A DNA stretch of 64,000 nucleotides from contig NZ_KQ948422.1 in assembly GCF_001514065.1 (NCBI RefSeq), positions 248,001 through 312,000 of the forward strand, in the 5' to 3' direction. The translations under genes were made by a program, and so were the position numbers. This stretch comes from Streptomyces antibioticus (GTDB lineage Bacteria > Actinomycetota > Actinomycetes > Streptomycetales > Streptomycetaceae). The notes below the pieces were generated by a model. The model ran no database searches, had not been told where the DNA came from, and was given only the letters and a program-made list of their open reading frames with translations. Position 1 is the stretch's first letter, and each line of letters starts with the position of its first letter. Positions 53,423 to 61,545 of the stretch are shown here, one piece after another.

Positions 53423-54253
53423 ATGCCGGGACACGTGTTCATCAGCTACAGCCGCAGGGACAGGGCCTACGTTGCCGAGCTCAAGGCACGCCTGCGCCAG
53501 GAAGGTATTCCCTTCTGGGTGGACGACGAGCTCGACTACGGCGACCGGTGGGCCTCCACGGTCCAACGACAGATCGATCAGGCAATCGTGCTCCTCGTGG
53601 TCGTCACGCCGGCCGCGCTGGACTCGGAATGGGTCGACCGGGAGCTGAGCTACGCCCAGGAACTCGGTCTGCCCGTGCTGCCGTTGCTGCGCCGCAAGGT
53701 CAATTCATTGCGCCTGGTGAACCTGCAGTTCGAGGACGTGACAGACGGCCGCATGCCATCCCCTCGGTTCTTTGAGCGAGTACACGCCCTGGTGACGTCG
53801 ACGTCGGCAGACGCCACGACCCGACGGGCTCCCTATACCGCTTCCCATCCTCCGCGGCAACGAGGAACCCGGCGCTTTGTCGGGCCGATCAACCGCACAC
53901 CCACCCAACTGTGGAGCTGTCGGGCCCCGTTGGCCGCGACGGCCTTCCTCGGTTTCCCTGCCTTCCTGAGCGAACGCTCCGACGCACCCTTCCTCATGGC
54001 GTTCGGACTCGCCTACGCGCTTCTCTGCGCGGTCCGTGGGCGTCGGTTCACCCACGCCGGGTCGTGGGCAGCGGACGTGGCCATGACGGTGATACTGGCC
54101 GCGGTCACCTTCTATCTGTCCGGCGGCGCCGTCGACCTCATGAGCGGCGAGAGCAGCCCGTGGGTTCTCGGTCCGCTGCCGGCCGCGGTCCTGTTGTGCT
54201 GGTTCTCGGTCGCGGCGTGGGCCACCCAGACTCTCCGTGATCGTCCACGTTGA
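53423..54253 (+). CDS. TIR-domain protein with C-terminal membrane helices
   Basis: A 276-aa protein. Residues 1-125 are a TIR domain: HVFISYSRRD (box 1), GIPFWVDDELDYGDRW (BB loop region) and DSEWVDRELSYA, with E74 in the position of the catalytic Glu of NAD-cleaving TIR proteins. After a basic Pro-rich linker, about four hydrophobic segments occupy 185-270. Bacterial TIR proteins either cleave NAD or act as scaffolds; both are possible. AGAGGG precedes ATG 53423. No defence partner gene is recognisable nearby. Confidence 0.85.
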   Translation: MPGHVFISYSRRDRAYVAELKARLRQEGIPFWVDDELDYGDRWASTVQRQIDQAIVLLVVVTPAALDSEWVDRELSYAQELGLPVLPLLRRKVNSLRLVNLQFEDVTDGRMPSPRFFERVHALVTSTSADATTRRAPYTASHPPRQRGTRRFVGPINRTPTQLWSCRAPLAATAFLGFPAFLSERSDAPFLMAFGLAYALLCAVRGRRFTHAGSWAADVAMTVILAAVTFYLSGGAVDLMSGESSPWVLGPLPAAVLLCWFSVAAWATQTLRDRPR

Positions 54254-54334
54254 CTGGCCCTTCGGACTGTGCCCCGTGGGAGGCCCTCATGCTGTCGGCG
54301 TCCCACCTTCTGGTACGCGGCCAGATGTCGCCGT

Positions 54335-55243
54335 CTACAGCGCCGCCCCGCCCACAGCCAGCGCCGTCCGCGCCAGCCCCCGCAGCCAGGCGTGGGCGTG
54401 GTCGGTGTCGTAGCGCTGATGCCATGACAGGTACACCGGTGCCGAAGGCAGTTCGAGCGGGAGGGGGAGAGCGACCAGGCCGAGGTCGGCGGCTGCTGAC
54501 CGTGTGGTGGCTTCGGGGAGGCTGAGCAGTAGGTCGGAGGCGCGTGCGAACTCGAGCGCCGCGGCCTCCGTGGGCGCGGTCGCCACTACGCGGCGGGTGA
54601 GGCCGAGCTGCGCGAGGGCGTCGTCGAGGGCATTGCTGAGGCTTCCTCTTCGAGAGACGGTGACGTGCTCCGCGGCGGCGTACCGCTGTGCGGTGACGGT
54701 CTTGACGCGGGTGAGGGGGTGCCCGTTTCTCACGACGATGACGAGGCGGGTCTCGCCCACGTTCTCGGCGCGGATGTCCGGTGCGCCAGGGCGGTTGGCG
54801 TTCGCTTCCAGGTCGACCTCGCCGCGTCGCAACTCGGGGGTGTCGATGCTCGACTCCGCGATGAAGCGCAACCGCACGCCCGGCGCCTCTTTCCGCACGG
54901 CCGCGAGCAATGCGGGGCCGCTCAGGGCGACCAGGGAATCGTGCCAGCGAAGGGTGAACGTGCGCTCCAACGAGGCCAGATCGAGTTCACGGCTCGGTGC
55001 CAGCACCCCTTGGACCTGGTGCAGGAGCTCATGCACCTGTTCCCGGACGGCGATTGCGTAGGGCGTCGGAGTCATCGTCCGTCCCGTGCGCACCAGGATC
55101 TGATCCCCGGTCGTGCGCCGGATTCGCCCCAGGCTCCGGCTCATCGCGGGGGCGGTGACATGCATGCGTGCTGCCGCCCCGGCCACGCTTCCCTCCTCCA
55201 GCAGCGCGTCGAGCGCGGCCAGCAGATTCAAATCCAATTGCAT
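54335..55243 (-). CDS. LysR family regulator
   Basis: A 302-aa LTTR: MQLDLNLLAALDALLEEGSV, then AAARMHVTAPAMSRSLGRIR (helix-turn-helix), and a PBP2-type effector domain. It is divergent from the IMPase-like/reductase-like pair, which it probably controls through TTAAC-N11-GTTAA between them. ATG 55243 has AGGA 9 bases upstream. Confidence 0.91.
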   Translation of the reverse strand: MQLDLNLLAALDALLEEGSVAGAAARMHVTAPAMSRSLGRIRRTTGDQILVRTGRTMTPTPYAIAVREQVHELLHQVQGVLAPSRELDLASLERTFTLRWHDSLVALSGPALLAAVRKEAPGVRLRFIAESSIDTPELRRGEVDLEANANRPGAPDIRAENVGETRLVIVVRNGHPLTRVKTVTAQRYAAAEHVTVSRRGSLSNALDDALAQLGLTRRVVATAPTEAAALEFARASDLLLSLPEATTRSAAADLGLVALPLPLELPSAPVYLSWHQRYDTDHAHAWLRGLARTALAVGGAAL

Positions 55244-55263
55244 GCCAGTAATCCTAGCCGTGT

Positions 55264-55284
55264 TTAACATGCATTTGAAGTTAA
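55264..55284. promoter_or_regulatory. LysR-type operator
   Basis: TTAACATGCATTTGAAGTTAA is a dyad of the T-N11-A class recognised by LysR regulators, located 20 bp upstream of the lysR-type start and about 97 bp before the divergent gene. Confidence 0.6.
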
Positions 55285-55380
55285 TCCATGGGCTCTATAC
55301 CTTCGAGAACAGAGCGCGGAACACAGCGCACAGACCGACCTGAATGATCCCAACGCCGCTTTCTCACAGGGGAGTTCACC

Positions 55381-56199
55381 ATGTCCGAAATACTTCAGAA
55401 CCCTGTCGTCACCGCCTCCGACGCCGACCTGCTCACCCAGACCGCGATCGCCGTGCGCGCGGCCGGTTCGGCGCTGCGCGAGCGCTTCGGTGAAGTGGTC
55501 CGTTACCAGAGCCGGGAGGAGTTGATGCGCGCGCTCGCCGCCAACGACGACGCGGCCCTGGACATCCTGCGCCCCCGCCTCACGCACCTGCGCCCGGACG
55601 CCGGCTGGGTGGAGGACGAACTGGACGGCGGGGCACTGCCGTCCGGCGAATGGTGGGTCGTGGATCCGGCCGAAGGCAACGTCAACCACCTGCACGCGCT
55701 CACCGAGTGGGCGGTGACCGCCACCCTCGTGCGGGACAACCAGCCGGTGCTCACCGCGGCCCACCTGCCGTTGACCGGCGAGACCTACACCGCGCTGGCC
55801 GGCGCCGGCGCACACCTCGACGGCCGGCCACTGCACGTCTCCCCCACCGCCGACCTCGGCCTGAGCATCGTGGCCACCAGCCAGGCCCGGCCGGACGAGG
55901 ACGAGAAGGTCGTACGGCGCGTCGGCTCCTCGATCACCGCCATGCTCTTCGACGCGCTCGTCGTGCGCACCGCCGTGCCCGCGACCCTGCACCTGCTGAA
56001 CGTGGCCGCCGGCCGGATCGATGCCTTCTGGCAGTTCTCCGGTGCCCGAGCGGACCTGCTGCCCGGTGCGTTGCTCGTCACCGAGGCCGGCGGTCGGATC
56101 TCCGACGCCGAAGGCCGCCCCTGGACCCCGCAGAGCGGGAGTTTCCTGGCCGCCGCGCCCGGCGTCCACGCCGAGGCCGTCGCCACGCTCTCGCGCTGA
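55381..56199 (+). CDS. Inositol-monophosphatase-family protein
   Basis: A 272-aa member of the IMPase superfamily. The motif that is normally DPxDGT reads DPAEGN (D95, E98), so the second metal-ligand Asp is replaced by Glu. A downstream Asp in FSGARADLLPGALLVTEAGG and Glu residues near 78-80 remain. It may be a divergent phosphatase or a non-catalytic relative. First gene opposite the LysR gene. Confidence 0.82.
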   Translation: MSEILQNPVVTASDADLLTQTAIAVRAAGSALRERFGEVVRYQSREELMRALAANDDAALDILRPRLTHLRPDAGWVEDELDGGALPSGEWWVVDPAEGNVNHLHALTEWAVTATLVRDNQPVLTAAHLPLTGETYTALAGAGAHLDGRPLHVSPTADLGLSIVATSQARPDEDEKVVRRVGSSITAMLFDALVVRTAVPATLHLLNVAAGRIDAFWQFSGARADLLPGALLVTEAGGRISDAEGRPWTPQSGSFLAAAPGVHAEAVATLSR

Positions 56200-56241
56200 C
56201 CGCGCACCACACCCGCACATCCACGGAAGGACCACATCATC

Positions 56242-56838
56242 ATGACCACCATCGCAGTGCTCGGAAACGGCCGCGTAGGCAGCAACCTTGCCCAAGCCTT
56301 CACCCGGGCAGGGCACGAGGTCACCGTGGCAGACCGCACGCCCGGCGCCGCCGCCGACGCCGCCCGCACAGCCCGGATCGTCATCAACGCCACCCCGGGC
56401 GCCGGCTCGTTGGAACGGCTCGTCTGCCTGCGCGAAGAACTGCGCGACACGATCCTCGTCGACGTCTCCAACGCGACCGTCGACGGACCGGACGGACTGC
56501 CCGCCGACCTGATCCACCCCGGCTCAAGCCTCGCCGAACAACTCCAGGAAGCGCTCCCCGAAACACGTGTCGTCAAGACACTCAACACCATGCTCTTCCC
56601 GGTGATGACCGCACCCGCCATGCTCACCCAGCCACCCACCGCCTTCCTCTCCGGTGACGACCCGCAGGCCAAGCAGACCGTCCGAGAACTACTGATCGAC
56701 CTCGGCTGGCACAAGGAATGGATCACTGACCTCGGCGGGATCCAAACGGCCCGCGCCACCGAGGCCGCGATTCTGTTCGTCCCGCACGTGATCCGGTCCG
56801 GCGGATTCGCGCCCTTCGCCCTCTCGATCGCCCGCTGA
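56242..56838 (+). CDS. NADPH-dependent F420-reductase-like protein
   Basis: A 198-aa Rossmann protein: IAVLGNGRVGSNLAQAFTRA (nucleotide loop), VINATPGAGSLERL, LVDVSNATVDGPDG and TRVVKTLNTML. The family includes F420:NADP oxidoreductases and related dehydrogenases. GGAAGG is about 11 bases before ATG 56242. It follows the IMPase-like gene by 42 bp. Confidence 0.87.
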   Translation: MTTIAVLGNGRVGSNLAQAFTRAGHEVTVADRTPGAAADAARTARIVINATPGAGSLERLVCLREELRDTILVDVSNATVDGPDGLPADLIHPGSSLAEQLQEALPETRVVKTLNTMLFPVMTAPAMLTQPPTAFLSGDDPQAKQTVRELLIDLGWHKEWITDLGGIQTARATEAAILFVPHVIRSGGFAPFALSIAR

Positions 56839-56986
56839 CCCAGACACAGTGCGCGGCCGTCGGCGGGCCCACACCCAGCACGGATACGCCGCCGGCCGAC
56901 CACCATCGAGCGACCTGCCCGGGCTCTGCTCAGCCCGATGGGCAGTTGGGCCGACGCCACGCGTGCACGTTGGCCGAACGAGCCGA

Positions 56987-57787
56987 TCACCGGTCACGGC
57001 ATCCTGTGTCTTGCTCCGCAGCCCAGGCCCTCAGCCGGGTGACGGCCTCTTCCCGGGAAAGCGGGCCGTGTTCGAGATGCAGATCTTGCAGACAGCGAGT
57101 GGCCGCACCAATCAGTGGGCCTGGGGGCAGGCCGAGCAGCCCCATGATCGTCGTACCGTCCAGCGCCACCGGGACATCGGGAAGCCTCCTGTGTTTCTCG
57201 AACTCCGCGACGGCACGCGCTGTTCTCTCTTGCTTCGCCAGGTACTCCTGATGCCACTCGTTGTAGGTCGCCGCCCATCGAGCAGCCCGGCCGGCCGACT
57301 GCCAGCCGTCCATGTCCTGTTCCCAGCCAAGCCCCACCTCCAGGAACAGGTCGTGGTAGCTCACCCGCTCAAAGCTGCTCGGAACGACATCGAGCAGAGC
57401 GAGAGCGGCATTGATCGGCCAGTCTTCCCGTGGACCGGTGAAGTCCCAGGTATGGGCCGGACCCCACACTTTCGCACCGTTACGCCATACGGCAGCGGTC
57501 TGGTATCCGTCCCCTCCGTGGAAATCTGCCTCCACGTAGGCGATCGGCCCGCCCCGGGACCAGTAGCTCAAGGTCTGCTCGAAGGCCGGCGACGTTGCCG
57601 TGCACGGTTGACCGGGCCCGGCGCCATCCTGATCGGCAAGCTCAGCCGGCTCGTCGAAAAGCTGTGTGGTGACCGGTACCAGCCCCATGCGCTGCCGGAG
57701 CGGGGCGACAGCCGTCTCCCGAATCCCGGCAGTCTGACGCCTGAGCACGTCGAAACGTCCAATTACGGCGTTGAGCTCGTACGACAC
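56987..57787 (-). CDS. Hypothetical protein with PcnB_C-like tail
   Basis: A 266-aa protein with no recognised N-terminal family (GRFDVLRRQTAGIRETAVAP; GPIAYVEADFHGGDGYQTAA). The last 55 residues (TTIMGLLGLPPGPLIGAATR, HGPLSREEAVTRLRAWAAEQ) resemble the C-terminal RNA-binding helices of CCA-adding/poly(A) polymerases. No nucleotidyltransferase domain is present. GTG 57787 is tentative; GTG 57817 is open too. Confidence 0.7.
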   Translation of the reverse strand: MSYELNAVIGRFDVLRRQTAGIRETAVAPLRQRMGLVPVTTQLFDEPAELADQDGAGPGQPCTATSPAFEQTLSYWSRGGPIAYVEADFHGGDGYQTAAVWRNGAKVWGPAHTWDFTGPREDWPINAALALLDVVPSSFERVSYHDLFLEVGLGWEQDMDGWQSAGRAARWAATYNEWHQEYLAKQERTARAVAEFEKHRRLPDVPVALDGTTIMGLLGLPPGPLIGAATRCLQDLHLEHGPLSREEAVTRLRAWAAEQDTGCRDR

Positions 57788-57957
57788 TCCCGCAGGGTAA
57801 CCGCACAACAGCCACACGGAGGTTCGATTTACGACCGCCCTGTGGGCCCGAACCCGTGTCGGTGGGTGAGGTTATCGTGCGAGGCACCTACGTTTTCCGG
57901 GCCGTTGGTCGGCTGGAGCCGGTCCGGTCCACTGTTCTTGCCCCGAGGAGGCACTGG

Positions 57958-58632
57958 ATGGGCGCTCGTTCGTTCATGCTGGCAGCACGGATACCGATGT
58001 CGCGCGACGGCTTCGACGAGTGGCTGCGCACGCCCCTGCCGGGCCTCGACATCATCGAGAACCCGTCCGCGATGTACGCGGGGTGGGCCGCCGACGGTGC
58101 CGCCCCGGACTGGGACCTGACCGAGACCGCCGCCCACTCCCCCCAGGCGGTGGCCGGGATCCGCGCCGACCGGGACAAGACCCCCCTGCAACTGCTCGCG
58201 CTCCGCGCCAGAGAGGGTTTCAACCTGCTCCGCCACCGTGATGAGGCGCTGGAGGTCTATCTGTACGACTACCACGGCGAGCACACCGGCACTCAGACCG
58301 ACCTGCTGATGCTGGCCGGCGCGGGCCGCTTCGCGCATCCCGTCACCGAGACACCGGTCATGTACTGGGGCGGCGACACATACCCCGGACTCCCGATGCC
58401 CGGCGATGAACCCATCGCGGTCATGCTGGTCACCACCACCCGAGCCCGCTTCGTCGACACCTACCCACTCGACGCCCTGATCACCAACCTGACGCCCATC
58501 GAGACCGACTTCCTCACCGCAACCGAGGACGAAGACCCAGCCCGGTCCTCCCCCGACCTGCTCGACCCCGCCCTCCGCGCACAGCCCACCGAACTCCCCT
58601 GCCCACCTCCCCTCTCCACGAAAGACCACTGA
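57958..58632 (+). CDS. Hypothetical protein
   Basis: A 224-aa protein with an Arg-rich start (MGARSFMLAARIPMSRDGFD), a Trp-rich middle (MYAGWAADGAAPDWDL) and a Pro/Asp-rich tail. No family recognised. GAGGAGG lies 8 bases before ATG 57958. It may belong with the opposite-strand gene 56987-57787, which begins 170 bp away. Confidence 0.7.
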   Translation: MGARSFMLAARIPMSRDGFDEWLRTPLPGLDIIENPSAMYAGWAADGAAPDWDLTETAAHSPQAVAGIRADRDKTPLQLLALRAREGFNLLRHRDEALEVYLYDYHGEHTGTQTDLLMLAGAGRFAHPVTETPVMYWGGDTYPGLPMPGDEPIAVMLVTTTRARFVDTYPLDALITNLTPIETDFLTATEDEDPARSSPDLLDPALRAQPTELPCPPPLSTKDH

Positions 58633-58744
58633 CACACAACGGCCGCCCATGTCGCTTCCGTTGGCAATGCTGCTCCTGAGTACAGGCCCCGGCGCCCAGC
58701 GCGGGACGGAAGGTATCTTGCCGTGTCCCCGCCCCGTCACCGCG

Positions 58745-59536
58745 TCACTTCACCCAGTACTGGGCGAGTGCACCCTCGTGGTACGGGGCGGGGCTGACGT
58801 CGAGGTCGCCGGCGAAGGGGCGGTCCAGGACGACGACCAGGAGCAGGCTGAACCCGACGAGCGCGGCGACCGAGGCGACGAACAGCATCTGGACCCGCCG
58901 TTTGCGCAGGCCGTAGAGGAAGGTCAGCGGGACCAGGACGAGTGCGCCGCCGAACGCCAACACCTGGAGCAGGACGGGGAGTTCCTGGCGGGCCATGGTG
59001 ATACGGGCCCGTCGCTGCGTGGCGACGTCGTCGAGGTGACCTACGGCCTGTTCGTAGAAGACCTGCTCCCGTTCGTCCTTCGGGTCGTACGCCTGGAGTG
59101 CCTGGTAGGCGGCCCGCAGATGGGTCTCGGTCGCCCCGTAGCTGGGGTTCCCCTCGCGCATGCGGGGCCACTGGTCCTCGACGACCGCGTGGACGTAGCC
59201 GCTCAGGGCGGAGTCGAGGCGGGCGTGCACCGGCGGCGGGAACGCTGCGGCATCACGGGCGATGAGCGCCGTGTCGGTGGCCTCCGAGGCGACGATGGTC
59301 TGAGTCTCCTCCACCTGAGTCCACAGGGTGACGATCACGAACGCGAGGATGATCCCGTAGATCGCGCCGAACATCCCGAGCGTCACACCGACCATGTCGT
59401 TGTGTTCCCCTTGGGCCAGCGAGGGGTATCTGCGCCGCAACAGCACACTGCCGGCGACGGCCAGCACGACCGTCCCGCCGACGGTGATGACGGCCAGCGT
59501 GAAGGTACTGAAATGGTTGAGCAGCCACAGTGACAT
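58745..59536 (-). CDS. DUF4239 membrane protein
   Basis: A 263-aa protein with two N-terminal helices (about 12-32 and 48-72) and two C-terminal helices (about 183-245) around a helical soluble region, matching DUF4239: HNDMVGVTLGMFGAIYGIIL and RRARITMARQELPVLLQVLA. Function unknown. Confidence 0.85.
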   Translation of the reverse strand: MSLWLLNHFSTFTLAVITVGGTVVLAVAGSVLLRRRYPSLAQGEHNDMVGVTLGMFGAIYGIILAFVIVTLWTQVEETQTIVASEATDTALIARDAAAFPPPVHARLDSALSGYVHAVVEDQWPRMREGNPSYGATETHLRAAYQALQAYDPKDEREQVFYEQAVGHLDDVATQRRARITMARQELPVLLQVLAFGGALVLVPLTFLYGLRKRRVQMLFVASVAALVGFSLLLVVVLDRPFAGDLDVSPAPYHEGALAQYWVK

Positions 59537-60014
59537 GAGCGCGGAGTCTAGGCCCGGCGCAGCAGCTCAAAACCGCATGCATGAAGGCAACTGCGCTCGT
59601 GCGCGGATAAGTTCACCCCGCCGAGTGAGCCCGATACCGCATCCAACATCTGCCGGTGGCAGTGGCCCTCCGGCTGCCCGCCCCGGCCCTCCAGCCGGGC
59701 GGGCACCCACAGCGCACCCCGTACAGTCGTCCACGCTGCATCCGTCGTGTCCGGCGGATACCGTCACACCCTGTTCGGACGGTCGGCCACGTTCCCTAAC
59801 CGGTGCGCGAGGCAATCACACGACGACACGCGGGAGTTGGACGGGACGAGGACCGTCCCGCAAGACTCAAACCACAGGGCCTCCTGGTACTCGAGTGCCG
59901 TCGCAACTCCGAGCTACCAGGAGGCCCTGTACTCATGCAACCACCAGGCCAACATCAACCCCGGGCCGGTTCGCCGTCCGCCCGGGCAGTGCCCGCGCTG
60001 GCGACCGCCACTCG
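59537..60014. other. Intergenic, inverted repeat only
   Basis: About 480 bp with no supported gene. It contains the 16-bp inverted repeat listed separately, 85 bp beyond the stop of the lectin gene (leftward). Confidence 0.45.
59874..59930. repeat. 16-bp inverted repeat with 25-base spacer
   Basis: ACAGGGCCTCCTGGTA (59874-59889) and its exact complement (59915-59930). It could terminate the leftward toxin operon or be the paired ends of a deleted insertion sequence. No U-tract. Confidence 0.7.
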
Positions 60015-61469
60015 TCAGCTGATCGAAGTCAGCTGCCAGAGCTCGTCGTCGGCCCCGTTGTCGGTGTTCTGGAGCGCGCTCGCTCCGGGGTCGGTCGAGG
60101 CTCCGTCGACGTCCAACGGGAGCCCGCTGCGCACGTTGACCAGCTTGACGTAGCCGTGGCCGGCGTCGGTCACCTGCCACAGGTGGTCGTCGTGGCCGTC
60201 GTCGCCCCATTGCACGGCCTTGGCACCCGCGTTGCCGGAGCCGCCGGCCATGCCGAGCAGCAGGCCGCTGTTGACGTTCTTGAGCTTGTACTGGCCGTTG
60301 CCGGCGGGGATCAGCCGCCACTGCTGGTTGGTGGTGGAGTCCGCGGTCTGCTGCACGACCGCGCCGCCCTCGGTGGTGGAGGCGCCGTCGATCCCCAGGT
60401 CGAGGTTGCTCTTCTTGTTGGTGATCCGGATCGCCGGGGCCTTCTGGCTGGCGATGGTGACCTGGCCGGGGTAGGCGGCCACCAGTGGGTCGGTGACCGA
60501 GGAGGGGGCGTCGGTTTCCACCACGATCCGGTCGCTCGTCCCGTCGTAGTGGGCGGCGGCGTAGTACATCGTCGAGCCGACCGGCTCGATCTGGTCGACG
60601 GCGGCGACGATGATCTTCTGTACCTGCGCGGCGGTGAACCTGTCGCTGCGGGCGGTGGTCGGGGTGGGCCAACTGGTCGGGGTGTTGCCGTTGGAGTCGG
60701 TCCAGTGCTGCGGGATCTGCAGGTTGTTGATGTCACCGGCGTAGTCGGACGGGAAGACCATCGCCGGGCCGTACTTCGTCTCGAATGCGGCCAGGGCGCA
60801 GTTGTAGTCGGCCAGGGCCTGCAACTGATCGCTCGCCGCGGTCGCGCCGGTGTTGCCGGGGGCGGACGTGAGCGAGAGCTGCGGCTCGCACACGGGGGGC
60901 GGGGTGCTCGCGGGCGGGCCCTGGATGACGACCTGGTCGGGGTACTTGGCGGCCAGCGGGTCGGTGACGGACGAGGGGGCGCTGGTCTGCACGATCACCC
61001 GGTCGGTCGCGCCGTCGTAGGCGGCAGCCAGGGAGTAGGTGGTGGTGTCGTCGCCGGGCTGGATGGCGTCGTGGACCGCGCTCTGCACGCTGTTGAGCTG
61101 GTCCTGCGTGAACTCGGAGCTCTTGGCGGTCGTGGGGGTGGGCCAACTGGTCGGGGTGTTGCCGTTGGAGTCGGTCCAGTCGCTCGGGTGTTGCAAGTTG
61201 TTGATGTCACCGGTGTAGTCGGACGGGAAGATGATCGTCGGGCCGCTCTTCGGGTCATCGAATGCGGTGAGGGCGTGGTTGTAGCCCGCGAGTTCCACCA
61301 CCTCCTCCCAGTCGGAACCAGTGGCAGTGTCGGCGTGTGCGGCCGCGGCCGGCAGCAGCGACCCGCCCGCCAGCACAAGCGACAGGAGGGCGAGCAGGGC
61401 GGCGGAGCGTGGCCGCTGCCGCAGCGTGGAGCGCGTGCGGTGCAGCGCTGTTGATGCGTTGTCCAACAT
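60015..61469 (-). CDS. Secreted protein: two unknown-domain repeats plus ricin-type lectin
   Basis: A 484-aa exported protein. Signal peptide 1-47 (basic, then LLALLSLVLAGGSLLPAAAA). Two diverged copies of one unrecognised domain follow (about 54-186 and 213-342), sharing FPSDY-GDINNLQ, DWTDSNGNTPTSWPTPTTA or HWTDSNGNTPTSWPTPTTA, and SAPSSVTDPL. Residues about 344-484 form a ricin B-type beta-trefoil with QxW-like motifs (NQQWRL, LWQVTD, LWQLTS). The lectin should bind sugars. AAGGAAG precedes ATG 61469. It follows the ADP-ribosyltransferase gene by 76 bp, suggesting it is the receptor-binding partner. Confidence 0.82.
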   Translation of the reverse strand: MLDNASTALHRTRSTLRQRPRSAALLALLSLVLAGGSLLPAAAAHADTATGSDWEEVVELAGYNHALTAFDDPKSGPTIIFPSDYTGDINNLQHPSDWTDSNGNTPTSWPTPTTAKSSEFTQDQLNSVQSAVHDAIQPGDDTTTYSLAAAYDGATDRVIVQTSAPSSVTDPLAAKYPDQVVIQGPPASTPPPVCEPQLSLTSAPGNTGATAASDQLQALADYNCALAAFETKYGPAMVFPSDYAGDINNLQIPQHWTDSNGNTPTSWPTPTTARSDRFTAAQVQKIIVAAVDQIEPVGSTMYYAAAHYDGTSDRIVVETDAPSSVTDPLVAAYPGQVTIASQKAPAIRITNKKSNLDLGIDGASTTEGGAVVQQTADSTTNQQWRLIPAGNGQYKLKNVNSGLLLGMAGGSGNAGAKAVQWGDDGHDDHLWQVTDAGHGYVKLVNVRSGLPLDVDGASTDPGASALQNTDNGADDELWQLTSIS

Positions 61470-61545
61470 GGTCTTCCTTGGGTCCGAGGGGCGGGCGATC
61501 ACGGCGGGGTCTGCGTGGTCGGTCGTGTCGAGAGTCGAGCCGTTT

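Noticed and set aside
55264-56517. 417-codon frame opposite the IMPase-like gene
   Set aside because: Antisense shadow; would also overlap the LysR operator.
59394-61454. 686-codon plus-strand frame opposite the lectin gene
   Set aside because: Low-complexity Gly/Val/Arg translation; the minus strand has a signal peptide, domain repeats and lectin motifs.
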